A program made the translations under genes and the position numbers. The notes beneath the pieces were generated by a model. The model was not told the origin of the DNA. It did not search any database and worked only from the letters and a program-made list of their open reading frames with translations. A DNA stretch of 22,478 nucleotides. Origin: CAZGVV01 sp964529155. Its GTDB lineage: Bacteria > Pseudomonadota > Alphaproteobacteria > Rickettsiales > SXRF01. Each line of letters opens with the position of its first letter. Position 1 is the stretch's first letter. The DNA lies in the NCBI GenBank assembly GCA_964529155.1, contig CAZGVV010000034.1, forward strand, positions 1 through 22,478. Direction: 5' to 3'. Below are positions 7,550 through 15,429 of the stretch, piece after piece.

Positions 7550-8368
7550 ATGAAAACTCGTTCCGTAATCCTATATTCACTCTGCGCTTTGGCATGCGCA
7601 GCCTTATCTGTATCTGCCGTACGGGCGGAGACAATTACCAAATATTTCCACGTTATCTCCGGCACCGGATTTTTTGTCAGCAATGACGGCTATGTAATCA
7701 CCAATGCCCATGTCGTAAAAGGATGCACGCGCGTCATGCTCAAAGGCCCGCAATTTTCTGAAACCGAAGCGGAGGTGCGCGCGGTCGATGTCACACATGA
7801 TTTGGCATTGATTTACACCCCCCAAAAACCCAAGGATTTCGCCACGCTACGCAATGATATTAATTCTTTGCAAATTGGTGAAAAAACATTTGTGATCGGC
7901 TATCCTGGCAATTCCGCCATAAGCGGGCAATACCAAACGGCCAACGCCGCGGTAGTAAACATGACCGGTCCTCGCGAACACCCCGAATGGCTGCAGATTT
8001 CTGACGTAGTGCGCGAAGGCAATTCCGGCGGCCCTTTGCTGGATTTAAGTGGAAATGTGGTAGGCGTGGTGGTCGCCAAGATGGAACAGCAATATAAAGT
8101 TTACCAAACCAACGCTGCAGGCGGCCCGCCCAAACTCATCCAAAGTAGCGATACACGTACCGGCGCAGCAATTAATCTTACCACCGTTCAAGACTTTCTT
8201 CACGCTCAGCACGTCTATTCCCATGGTTCGTATTCAAGCTATCCGCTAAGCGATGCACGTCTGGAAGAGAAAGCCAAGGATTTCTTAGTTAACGTCCAAT
8301 GCCGCACCCCTATCAGCACAGCTGAGGCAACGCAAAGCCAAAATGGTCATGTGATTCAGGTGCAATGA
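7550..8368 (+). CDS. Exported trypsin-like serine protease without PDZ domain
   Basis: 272 residues from ATG 7550. An in-frame ATG at 7532 exists, but the signal peptide MKTRSVILYSLC... ending near VRA-ETIT starts naturally at 7550. The catalytic triad of HtrA-like (S1C) proteases is complete: H54 in TNAHVV, D84 in THDLAL and S159 in EGNSGGPLL. A C-terminal tail of about 80 residues follows in place of a PDZ domain, with one cysteine and no recognisable fold, so regulation by peptide binding as in DegP is not expected. It is divergent from ccmC with about 110 bases between them. Its stop is one base from the stop of the opposing gene. Likely a periplasmic or secreted protease; substrate unknown. 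Confidence 0.85.
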   Translation: MKTRSVILYSLCALACAALSVSAVRAETITKYFHVISGTGFFVSNDGYVITNAHVVKGCTRVMLKGPQFSETEAEVRAVDVTHDLALIYTPQKPKDFATLRNDINSLQIGEKTFVIGYPGNSAISGQYQTANAAVVNMTGPREHPEWLQISDVVREGNSGGPLLDLSGNVVGVVVAKMEQQYKVYQTNAAGGPPKLIQSSDTRTGAAINLTTVQDFLHAQHVYSHGSYSSYPLSDARLEEKAKDFLVNVQCRTPISTAEATQSQNGHVIQVQ

Positions 8369-8369
8369 T

Positions 8370-8996
8370 TCAGCGCCCCTTAACACGCCCCCCCGGCTGT
8401 ACAGTTATAATCTGCGTCAAGGCATCGTCTGGCGTTGATGCTTTTACATCAGCAGTGTGCAGCAATGTTTGGTCCGGAACAGAAAATGGAAGGTCTGGCA
8501 CGGGATAAATATTTCCCTGTAAAGGCAATGCGTGATCAACGAAAATATTATCGTAATTGCCTGTTCTCTTGTCTAAAGCAATTGGCAGAAAATTATTGGA
8601 GGGATCATTTTCTTGAGCGGTGCTTGCTTCCTGAAGCTTCTGTGAATAACCATTTTTATATATTTTTTCTAATAATTTGCGTTCTTTCTTTGTCGCCAGG
8701 GGAGATAGTGCATCAATGCCCGAAGGAGTAATGGAGTATCCTATTATTCCAGGATAAATTTCACCATAAGCAACATGGCTATCATTAATTAGTTTTCTAA
8801 TGGCAGTGATTAACTTGCTTTCGATTTTCTTGTCAAAACCTTTGCTACTCTTAGTATTTTTTGTATTGTTATGATGCTGGCCCATTACAATCAAAGTCGC
8901 CATTGAAGTAAATCTGTCACCAAAGCTTTTTCGTTCCAAAAGCCTACTCATTAAATCTCGTTCTAACGGCGAAAAATAATCTCTGCTATCCCTCAT
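8370..8996 (-). CDS. Unrecognised protein with possible winged-helix segment
   Basis: 208 residues; I do not recognise the family. Residues 55-100 read like a winged helix: a helix with KLITAIRKLI, then GYSITPSGIDAL, which resembles the wing and following helix of many DNA-binding proteins (Y.LT..G...L). Residues 100-125 are charged and probably helical. The C-terminal 80 residues are Pro/Asp-rich and look loosely structured. There is no signal peptide or membrane segment. The start is well supported by AAGGTG 5 bases before the ATG. The gene is visibly richer in A+T than its neighbours, which suggests later acquisition. It ends tail-to-tail with the protease gene. Confidence 0.65.
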   Translation of the reverse strand: MRDSRDYFSPLERDLMSRLLERKSFGDRFTSMATLIVMGQHHNNTKNTKSSKGFDKKIESKLITAIRKLINDSHVAYGEIYPGIIGYSITPSGIDALSPLATKKERKLLEKIYKNGYSQKLQEASTAQENDPSNNFLPIALDKRTGNYDNIFVDHALPLQGNIYPVPDLPFSVPDQTLLHTADVKASTPDDALTQIITVQPGGRVKGR

Positions 8997-9019
8997 AAAG
9001 CACCTTCTTATTTATTTTT

Positions 9020-9025
9020 ATTATA
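9020..9025 (-). promoter_or_regulatory. TATAAT -10 box before the unrecognised gene
   Basis: A consensus TATAAT on the minus strand lies 23 bases before the ATG at 8996 and is preceded by a T-run. There is no convincing -35 hexamer at 16-18 bases (GGTTAA is the nearest), and the area is AT-rich, so chance is possible. Confidence 0.3.
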
Positions 9026-9080
9026 AAAAAACACCTTATAAATTAACCATACTGAAATCCATTTCACGCGGAGATTTATG

Positions 9081-9836
9081 ATGCCCACCCTCTTCATCAC
9101 AGGCGCCACTGCCGGTTTTGGCCAGGCTTTAGCACGTCACGCGGTGCGATCAGGTATGCGGGTGGTGGTTACGGGGCGGCGGGAGGAGCGGCTCACTGCC
9201 TTAATAAGAGAATTAGGACCGGATAACGCCTTTGCGGTTTCCCTGGACGTGCGTGACCGTTCCGCGGTGGAACACGCTATTGCCTCACTTCCACCTGCAT
9301 TTTCGGCTATCGACATCCTCATCAACAATGCCGGGCTTGCACTTGGTTTGGCTTCATTTGAGCAGCTTTCTGACGATGATATAGCACAGATGATCGACAC
9401 CAATATCAAAGGCGTATTGCATTGTACGCATACCCTCCTGCCCGGCATGATCGCGCGTAACAGAGGACACATCGTTAACCTCGGCTCCATTGCCGGGAAT
9501 TATCCTTATCCCGGCGGAAATGTATATGGCGCAACAAAAGCGTTTATTCACCAATTCTCCCTCAATTTACGGGCAGACCTGCTTGGAAAAAATATTCGCG
9601 TAAGCGTGATTGAGCCTGGCATGTGCGACACGGAATTTTCCACCGTACGCTTCCATGGCGACACAGCAAAAGCCAATGAAGTCTACGCCGGCATGCAGCC
9701 TCTATCCGCTGACGATATCGCCGAGACTATTTTATGGTGCATCTCGCGCCCAGCGCATGTTAATATCAACCAGATAGAAATCATGCCGGTGATGCAGGCA
9801 TTTTCACCCTTTGCTGTAAAAAGGAGTAATTCGTGA
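9081..9836 (+). CDS. ydfG: Short-chain dehydrogenase, YdfG-like NADP-dependent 3-hydroxy acid dehydrogenase
   Basis: About 251 residues. Numbered from the first ATG (9078): cofactor motif G9-x3-G13-x-G15 in TGATAGFG, followed by TGRREERL as in NADP-using enzymes; INNAGLALG (82-90); catalytic S137, Y150 and K154 in LGSIAGN...YGATKAF; and EPGMCDTEFS. Long blocks (IDILINNAGLALG, GGNVYGATKAF, PAHVNIN) match my memory of E. coli YdfG, which oxidises serine, allo-threonine and 3-hydroxy acids and also reduces malonic semialdehyde. Two ATGs stand in tandem; GGAG is 4 bases before the first and 7 before the second, favouring 9081. The stop overlaps the start of the prepilin gene. Confidence 0.88.
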   Translation: MPTLFITGATAGFGQALARHAVRSGMRVVVTGRREERLTALIRELGPDNAFAVSLDVRDRSAVEHAIASLPPAFSAIDILINNAGLALGLASFEQLSDDDIAQMIDTNIKGVLHCTHTLLPGMIARNRGHIVNLGSIAGNYPYPGGNVYGATKAFIHQFSLNLRADLLGKNIRVSVIEPGMCDTEFSTVRFHGDTAKANEVYAGMQPLSADDIAETILWCISRPAHVNINQIEIMPVMQAFSPFAVKRSNS

Positions 9837-10636
9837 AACATAATTCGGGATTGTCGTTGCTGGAGATGGCCCTTGTTATCACCATCATTGGCCTGTTACT
9901 AGGTAGCCTGGTGGTCGGACGAACCATGCTTACGAATGCACGGCTTCACAGCGTAATGACCGAAATTGAGGACTACCGCTCCACCTTCAAAATGTTCCGC
10001 GACAAATATCACGGCTGGCCGGGAGATTTATATAATGCAGAGAGCCTGTGGGGATCCGACAATAGCTGCCCGAATACTCCTGCCAATACCACACTGAAAC
10101 GTGAAACCTGCAACGGCAATGGCGACAATCATATCACGAATCAGGAGGCATTTCGCGCCTGGCAACATCTGGCTAATGCAGGTTTCATTAAAGGTATTTA
10201 TTCTGGGGCAGAAAATATTAATGGCACTCCCAATAGTTCGATTTTAGGGGTGAATATCCCTCGTTCTACATTTGATGGAGCGGGGTATTTTGTGTATTAT
10301 CACAGTGCCGCGCTGCTTGCGCCCATCAATGCCTCGCCCGCGCTTACCACTAATCCCGGTTGGGGAGCTCCCGAAGGCAATTATATCGATATAACAGGCA
10401 TTATTCCTGGCACAGCTCAACCTGCAGGAAAGATCTTTTCTTCCAGGGATGCTTTTTCCATAGACCAGAAAATAGATGATGGCTTCCCTGGCCAAGGCGC
10501 TGTGTTGTCAACGCCCGGCGAGACCTGCACCACCATTCTAGTCAGTGGGGCGCTGGATCCGGTTAAGGCAATCTATGCTCCCGGCAATTCAGACACAGCA
10601 GCTTGTATTTTAAGCGTAAAACTGGGAGTAGAATAA
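9833..10636 (+). CDS. Type IV prepilin-like protein (class III signal peptide)
   Basis: 267 residues, GTG start overlapping the ydfG stop (GTGA), with AAGGAG 7 bases before the start. The N-terminus MKHNSG-LSLLEMALVITI is a prepilin leader of six residues ending in Gly, with Glu at +5 and a hydrophobic helix (about 7-30). Leu replaces the usual Phe/Met at +1. After it comes YRSTFKMFRDKYHGWPGDLY, a block seen in many alphaproteobacterial pseudopilin-like proteins, and a Cys pair around residues 81-95 near GNGDN. No prepilin peptidase, secretin or ATPase gene is in the window, so it is an orphan pilin or minor pseudopilin using machinery encoded elsewhere. It ends 17 bases from the convergent serA stop. 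Confidence 0.8.
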   Translation: MKHNSGLSLLEMALVITIIGLLLGSLVVGRTMLTNARLHSVMTEIEDYRSTFKMFRDKYHGWPGDLYNAESLWGSDNSCPNTPANTTLKRETCNGNGDNHITNQEAFRAWQHLANAGFIKGIYSGAENINGTPNSSILGVNIPRSTFDGAGYFVYYHSAALLAPINASPALTTNPGWGAPEGNYIDITGIIPGTAQPAGKIFSSRDAFSIDQKIDDGFPGQGAVLSTPGETCTTILVSGALDPVKAIYAPGNSDTAACILSVKLGVE

Positions 10637-10653
10637 CAGCAGGCTTACTTATG

Positions 10654-12228
10654 TTAGAATCGCAATACCTTAGCTTGCTTTACGCCCGGCAATACACTGA
10701 TTTTTGCAAGTAATTCTGCGGAAATATCCTGATCCACCTCTAATAACGCCAGCGCATCATTTGCGCCTGCACTGCGGCCAAGATGGAAGTTGGCAATGTT
10801 GATGCCACCATCTCCCAACGTTTTACCGAGATTGCCGATAAAACCGGGCTTGTCGTCATTATTCACATACAACATACGCGGCCCCACCCCTGCTTCCAGG
10901 CGAATATCGCCCACTTGCACCAGGCGCGGCTGGCCTTCAAACAACGTTCCGGCCACAGTACGGGTACGTTTTTCGGTGGTGACGGTGATGCGCATCAGTG
11001 TTTGGTAATCCCCCTGACGCTCATTGGCGGAAATGGCGACATCAATGCCACGTGATTCCGCCACCACAGGTGCGTTGACCATGTTAACACCTTCCGTTTG
11101 CGGCGCAAGCAAGCCTTTAAGCGCAACAGCGGTAAGCGGCTTGATATTCAATTGCGCGGCCCTGCCCTCATAATCTATACGCACCGATTTCAGGCCCGTT
11201 TCGGTGAGTTGACCGGCAAACGCGCCGAGTGTTTCAGCCAATTGCAAATAAGGCTTCAACTTGGCGGCATCTTCAGCGGAAACCGAAGCGACATTAAGCG
11301 CGTTAGATACTGCTCCCGTCATCAAATAATCCGACATTTGCTCAGCGATTTGCAGCGCGACATTTTCCTGCGCTTCTGCGGTAGAAGCACCCAAATGCGG
11401 GGTCGCCACCACTTGCGGCATGCCAAACAGCGCATTGGTTTTGGCTGGCTCTTCTTCAAACACATCCAGTGCCGCGCCAGCAACCTGGCCCGATTCCAAT
11501 GCAACTTTTAAATCGGCTTCATTCACTAGCCCGCCACGAGCACAGTTGATAATCCGCACACCTTTTTTGCATTTTGCGAGCGTGTCTTTATTGAGAATAT
11601 TTCTGGTTTGCTCAGTGAGCGGCGTATGCAGCGTGATGAAATCAGCGCGTTTGAGCAATTCTTCCAACTCCACTTTTTCGACATGAATGGACTCGGCTTT
11701 TTCGCGCGACAAGAATGGATCATAGGCAATCACGCGCATTTTAAGCCCTTGTGCACGGTCAGCAACAATAGAGCCGATATTCCCTGCACCGATAAGACCC
11801 AAGGTTTTGCCGGCAAGCTCTACTCCCATAAAAGCGTTCTTTTCCCATTTTCCTGCATGCGTGCTGGCGGAAGCCTGAGGAATTTGACGTGCGAGCGCCA
11901 TCATCAGGGAAAGTGTGTGTTCCGCCGTGGTTACAGAATTGCCAAACGGTGTATTCATCACCACAATCCCACGAGCCGTAGCAGCGGGAACATCCACATT
12001 GTCCACCCCGATACCAGCGCGGCCAATTACCTTTAACTGCGGGGCCGCAGCGATGACTTCCTTTGTCGCCTTGGTTGCTGAGCGCACCGCCAGGCCGTCA
12101 TATTCCCCAATGATTTTCAGCAGCTCTTCCGGGCTTAAGCCGGTTTTTACATCCACTTCTACGCCACGGGCTTTAAAAATATCAACGGCTTGGGGGGACA
12201 GTTTGTCGGCGATTAGAACTTTGGGCAT
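10654..12228 (-). CDS. serA: D-3-phosphoglycerate dehydrogenase SerA (long form)
   Basis: About 524 residues. It oxidises 3-phosphoglycerate to 3-phosphohydroxypyruvate, the first step of serine synthesis. Seen in order: substrate-binding N-terminal part (VRSATKATKEV, GRAGIGVDNVD), the NAD site LIGAGNIGS, catalytic Arg in NCARGGLVNE, Glu in DVFEEEPA and His in TPHLGAST, then the ASB domain (about 320-450) and a C-terminal ACT domain (about 455-524) of the kind that binds serine in other SerA proteins. The extended form fits bacterial type I enzymes. AGGA directly touches the first ATG (12234) but is 6 bases before the second (12228), so 12228 is the likely start. It follows serC by about 200 bases on the same strand. 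Confidence 0.95.
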   Translation of the reverse strand: MPKVLIADKLSPQAVDIFKARGVEVDVKTGLSPEELLKIIGEYDGLAVRSATKATKEVIAAAPQLKVIGRAGIGVDNVDVPAATARGIVVMNTPFGNSVTTAEHTLSLMMALARQIPQASASTHAGKWEKNAFMGVELAGKTLGLIGAGNIGSIVADRAQGLKMRVIAYDPFLSREKAESIHVEKVELEELLKRADFITLHTPLTEQTRNILNKDTLAKCKKGVRIINCARGGLVNEADLKVALESGQVAGAALDVFEEEPAKTNALFGMPQVVATPHLGASTAEAQENVALQIAEQMSDYLMTGAVSNALNVASVSAEDAAKLKPYLQLAETLGAFAGQLTETGLKSVRIDYEGRAAQLNIKPLTAVALKGLLAPQTEGVNMVNAPVVAESRGIDVAISANERQGDYQTLMRITVTTEKRTRTVAGTLFEGQPRLVQVGDIRLEAGVGPRMLYVNNDDKPGFIGNLGKTLGDGGINIANFHLGRSAGANDALALLEVDQDISAELLAKISVLPGVKQAKVLRF

Positions 12229-12344
12229 GGGCATTCCTATAGGGTTAAAAAATCATCATACTAAACGAATAAACTGAACTAGAGCTTATACTAAAGCGGG
12301 TTTCATGCGTTTAATAGGATGAAGAGAATATCTGAACCCACAAT

Positions 12345-12375
12345 AAAAACTCTATGCGTAGGCGCAAGTGTTTTT
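12345..12375 (-). terminator. Imperfect hairpin between serC and serA
   Basis: On the minus strand AAAAAC...TGCG and CGCA...GTTTTT pair around a 4-base loop (12359-12362), with a 3-4 base internal loop. A T-rich stretch (GTTTTTATT) follows in the serC direction, which resembles a weak intrinsic terminator. If it works, serA would depend partly on its own promoter. Confidence 0.35.
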
Positions 12376-12430
12376 GGGAGGTTATGGCGTTTTGCACAGC
12401 ATAAATCGCAGGCAACAACCGCAATTATAC

Positions 12431-13594
12431 TTATGCAGCCTTGCTCATGCCGGATTTCATTTCACCGAATGCCCAGTCCAGCCAAGGGAAAAGCGCTTCC
12501 AGATCAGTGGTTTCCACCGTGGCACCACCCCAGATACGCAGGCCCGGAGGTGCATCGCGGTAGGAAGCGATGTCATAGGCTGCACCTTCTTTTTCCAGCA
12601 AGCTGGCCAATTGCTTGGCACCTTCCGCCTGCTGTTCAGACGTAAGGGAGGTATACCAGGGGTCTATAATTTTCAGGCAGATGGACGTACACGAGCGGGT
12701 AACCGGATCCACGGCCAGGAAATCAGCCCAGCCAGCCTGTTTTACCCAGGCGGTCACGGCCGCCAGATTTGCTTCGGAACGCTTGACCAATGCGGGCAAT
12801 CCACCGGTAGACTCGGCCCATTTTAAACCATCTAATGCATCTTCCACCGCAATCATGGACGGCGTATTAATGGTTTCACCTTTAAAAATACCGTCTATGA
12901 GTTTTCCATTTTTAGTAAGCTGAAAAATTTTGGGTAATGGCCAGGCAGGAGCATAGCTTTCCAATCGGGCAATAGCCCGCGGGCTTAAAGCAAGCATGCC
13001 ATGGGCAGCTTCACCACCCAGTACTTTTTGCCAGGACCAGGTAACGACATCCAGCTTATCCCATGGTAATTCCATAGCGAATGCGGCTGAGGTGGCATCG
13101 CAGATGGCAAGACCTTCACGGTCTTTCGCGATCCAGTTTCCATTAGGAACACGCACACCTGAGGTAGTACCATTCCAGGTAAAAACAATGTCACGCGCGG
13201 GATCGGTCTGCGTAAGATCTGGTAATTGGCCGTAATCAGCGTTGAACACACGCAAATCAGAAAGCTTTAATTGCTTTTTCGCATCGGCCGCCCAACCTGC
13301 TCCGAAACTTTCCCAGGATAAAATATCCACACCTCGCGCACCCAGCATAGACCACATAGCCATTTCCACCGCGCCGGTGTCCGATGCGGGTACAATGCCG
13401 AGCTTCCAGTCGGCAGGCATGCCAAGGAGTTTTTTGCTGCGATCAATTACTTCAGCAAGCGCAAGTTTGCCTTGTTTACCACGATGCGAACGGCCAATAA
13501 CGGCGCTGGAGAGCGCATTCATAGACCAGCCTGGGCGCTTAGCGCAGGGGCCAGATGAAAAACAAGGATTTTTGGGTTTAATTGCTGGTTTCAT
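12431..13594 (-). CDS. serC: Phosphoserine aminotransferase SerC (alphaproteobacterial type)
   Basis: 387 residues from ATG 13594. The N-terminus MKPAIKPKNPCFSSGPCAKR is the form typical of alphaproteobacterial SerC. It transfers an amino group from glutamate to 3-phosphohydroxypyruvate, giving phosphoserine, the product step after SerA. The PLP lysine is K190 in WSWQKVLGGEAAHGM; GRSHRG (34-39) and the phosphate-side segment ASDTGAVEM are also present. The frame extends 12 codons upstream to a TTG, but conservation starts at the ATG. No Shine-Dalgarno sequence is visible; a TTGCAA...TAATTA pair just upstream would start transcription close to the ATG, so a leaderless or very short leader is possible. 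Confidence 0.95.
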   Translation of the reverse strand: MKPAIKPKNPCFSSGPCAKRPGWSMNALSSAVIGRSHRGKQGKLALAEVIDRSKKLLGMPADWKLGIVPASDTGAVEMAMWSMLGARGVDILSWESFGAGWAADAKKQLKLSDLRVFNADYGQLPDLTQTDPARDIVFTWNGTTSGVRVPNGNWIAKDREGLAICDATSAAFAMELPWDKLDVVTWSWQKVLGGEAAHGMLALSPRAIARLESYAPAWPLPKIFQLTKNGKLIDGIFKGETINTPSMIAVEDALDGLKWAESTGGLPALVKRSEANLAAVTAWVKQAGWADFLAVDPVTRSCTSICLKIIDPWYTSLTSEQQAEGAKQLASLLEKEGAAYDIASYRDAPPGLRIWGGATVETTDLEALFPWLDWAFGEMKSGMSKAA

Positions 13595-13899
13595 GCGGGG
13601 AATAATTAGCGTTTCTGCCGCAGATTGCAATGGGTTTTTGTACTATATTTTATGCATGTTCTCTAAACACCTTTTTCTTATATCTTAAATTACAGCCTTA
13701 AATCACGCCCCTAATGTCTTAAAGGCGGTGGTTGCAACCACACGAGACCTTCTTCCGGCGGTGTGAGTGATTTGCGTACGCCAGCGGATGGGAGAACCAC
13801 CAACTGTTGTTTGCATTGACACGCCACACCATCCGCCACGCCATGTTATGCATGTATGGTATGAAACAGAGTTACCCCTCTCTCACCCACACAGGGTCA

Positions 13900-13974
13900 T
13901 CGCGGCGCAGGCTGGATACCCGCCGCGAGCCCATGAGCTCACTTGCCACTCAGCCGGATCCGGAATTACCGGCT
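13900..13974. repeat. Two adjacent GC-rich inverted repeats
   Basis: TCGCGGCG (13900-13907) pairs with CGCCGCGA (13921-13928) around 13 bases. AGCCGG (13952-13957) pairs with CCGGCT (13969-13974) around 11 bases. The first, preceded by GGGTCA and enclosing GCTGGATACC, resembles the REP-like GTCATCCC...GGATCC palindromes common between genes of proteobacteria, though that likeness is from memory. Confidence 0.5.
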
Positions 13975-14064
13975 TCACTCTCAGAAGTGCCATAAGAAAA
14001 AATGCCCCGGAAGGCCTAATCTTACTTCTTTCACCCTTTCCTTCTTTAACATCTACAAGCAAGG

Positions 14065-14097
14065 GGTGTTGGTGTTAGAAAGAGGTGTTGGTGTTAG
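14065..14097 (+). repeat. Direct repeat, 14-base unit with 19-base period
   Basis: GGTGTTGGTGTTAG occurs at 14065-14078 and 14084-14097, and each unit is itself a doubled GGTGTT. A partly complementary sequence CTTTAACATC lies just upstream (about 14044-14053), so a small hairpin with either copy is possible. Confidence 0.7.
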
Positions 14098-14177
14098 TGA
14101 CGAAGTGAAGAAAAAGATCGGCACGCAAACATCTAGTTGCATAAGTCGAAAATTATGCCATGTATCTTGCTTATATT

Positions 14178-15314
14178 ATGGCAACGCCCGACAAACGCCC
14201 GGTGATACTGCAAGTCTTACCCAGCCTTCGCACAGGTGGGGTGGAACGGGGAACTATCGAAATCGCACGGGCCATTGGCAAAGCAGGCTGGCGGGCAATT
14301 GTCGTGTCTGAAGGTGGCCCATTAGTACCGGCACTGACCTATGTGGGAGCAGAACATATCACCTTGCCGCTGGAGACAAAAAACCCTTTCAAAATTAATG
14401 CCAATGCCAAAAAACTGGAAAAGCTGATTCGCACGCACAAGGTGGACATTGTTCACGCCCGCTCACGCGCACCTGCATGGAGCGCACATTTGGCGGCGAA
14501 GCGGGCGGATGTAAAATTCATCACGACGTTTCACGGCATTTATAATATTCAAAACGATTTAAAACGCCGCTACAACGCCATTATGACACGCGGCGAACGC
14601 GTGGTGGCAGTGTCGCATTTCGTAGCAAAGCATATTCGCGACAATTATTATATGAACGAAGAAAATATCCGCGTGATTCACCGCGGCGTGGATTTGCGGG
14701 TATTTAATCCCGGAAGCACCAATCCGCAACGCATGATGGAACTGGCGCGCGCCTGGCATTTGCCAGAACATCTACCGGTGATCTTATTCCCTGCCCGCCT
14801 TACACGGTGGAAAGGGCAAGACGTATTTATCCGCGCGCTCGCCAAATTACCGCACCGGAATTTTATTGCGCTGCTGCTGGGCGACGATACAGGGCATGAG
14901 AATTATCGGCATGAATTGGAAAAGCTAGTGGTTGAATGCGGACTGGAAGGCCACGTACGCATGGTAGGACCAACCCATAATATGCCGGAAGCCTATACCT
15001 TGGCTCGCATCGTCGTTTCTACTTCGGTGGAGCCGGAAGCGTTTGGTCGCGTGGTGCTGGAAGCGCAAGCCATGGGCCGTCCGGTTATTTCCACCAATCA
15101 CGGTGGCCCACGCGAAACAGTAGTGCCAGAAGTTACCGGCTGGCTGGTGGAGCCAGGCAATGTTGACCATTTAACGCTGGCATTAAACCAAGCCCTAGCG
15201 ATGACGGATGAATCGCACAATTACATAGGCGGCCAGGCGGTGGCACATGCACGCCAATTTTCTTCTGACGCAATGTGTGATCGTACGCTCGCGGTGTATC
15301 AGGAAGTATTATAG
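14178..15314 (+). CDS. Glycosyltransferase family 4 (GT4), GT-B fold
   Basis: 378 residues from ATG 14178 (MATPDKRPVILQVLPSLRTG); an in-frame ATG at 14160 adds six residues, and neither start has a clear ribosome binding site. The N-terminal half begins with the LPSLRTGGVERGTIEIARA acceptor-side loop. The C-terminal half has PARLTRWKGQDVFIRAL, the nucleotide-sugar site EAFGRVVLEAQAMGRPVI (E-x7-E signature) and TNHGGPRETV. Such proteins transfer sugars from UDP or GDP donors to lipopolysaccharide or exopolysaccharide at the inner membrane. Donor and acceptor cannot be read from sequence, and no other envelope polysaccharide gene is near. It may be followed by separate transcription of the flagellar genes 285 bases downstream. 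Confidence 0.9.
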   Translation: MATPDKRPVILQVLPSLRTGGVERGTIEIARAIGKAGWRAIVVSEGGPLVPALTYVGAEHITLPLETKNPFKINANAKKLEKLIRTHKVDIVHARSRAPAWSAHLAAKRADVKFITTFHGIYNIQNDLKRRYNAIMTRGERVVAVSHFVAKHIRDNYYMNEENIRVIHRGVDLRVFNPGSTNPQRMMELARAWHLPEHLPVILFPARLTRWKGQDVFIRALAKLPHRNFIALLLGDDTGHENYRHELEKLVVECGLEGHVRMVGPTHNMPEAYTLARIVVSTSVEPEAFGRVVLEAQAMGRPVISTNHGGPRETVVPEVTGWLVEPGNVDHLTLALNQALAMTDESHNYIGGQAVAHARQFSSDAMCDRTLAVYQEVL

Positions 15315-15315
15315 C

Positions 15316-15393
15316 GTGATGGATAACGGGCAATGAGAGAAACGCATTTTTTCATCCCTCACCTGTTATCGTTCAGCCCTCATCACCCATCAC
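15316..15393. repeat. Intergenic inverted repeat with seven-base periodicity (element 1)
   Basis: GTGATGG (15316-15322) is the reverse complement of 15387-15393, and GATAAC (15322-15327) of 15365-15370, with further scattered pairing inward. The right side (15351-15392) shows TCA or ATC recurring every seven bases. The 12-mer TTTCATCCCTCA at 15350-15361 recurs exactly at 19443-19454 in element 2. It starts 2 bases after the glycosyltransferase stop. Confidence 0.55.
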
Positions 15394-15429
15394 ATTCTCC
15401 CAAGCAATTCCGCCAATTCCTTCGAGCAA

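Larger units (their letters stand above)
13595..14177. other. 583-base non-coding stretch between divergent serC and glycosyltransferase genes
   Basis: I see no credible gene here; the open frames are short and lack ribosome binding sites or recognisable protein text. It holds an 11-base palindrome close to the serC start (13614-13624), a perfect 14-base palindrome GTGGTTGCAACCAC (13728-13741), two GC-rich hairpins (13900-13974), a pyrimidine-rich strip (about 14025-14056) and a direct repeat (14065-14097). It must contain the promoters of both flanking genes, and its length leaves room for a small RNA. Confidence 0.6.

Noticed and set aside
13595..13680. Possible serC-type leader RNA or riboswitch upstream of serC
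   Set aside because: A serC leader motif is known in alphaproteobacteria, but I see only a short palindrome (13614-13624) and no anti-Shine-Dalgarno or terminator arrangement; without a covariance search this cannot be called.
13681..13711. CtrA box in the serC-glycosyltransferase gap
   Set aside because: The two TTAA words are 9 bases apart, not 7.
14065..14097. Start of a CRISPR array
   Set aside because: Only two copies of a 14-base unit with a 5-base spacer; no further repeats and no cas genes.
13767..14159. Open frames of 60-120 codons between serC and the glycosyltransferase
   Set aside because: No ribosome binding sites, no recognisable protein text, and they overlap each other in different frames over repeats.
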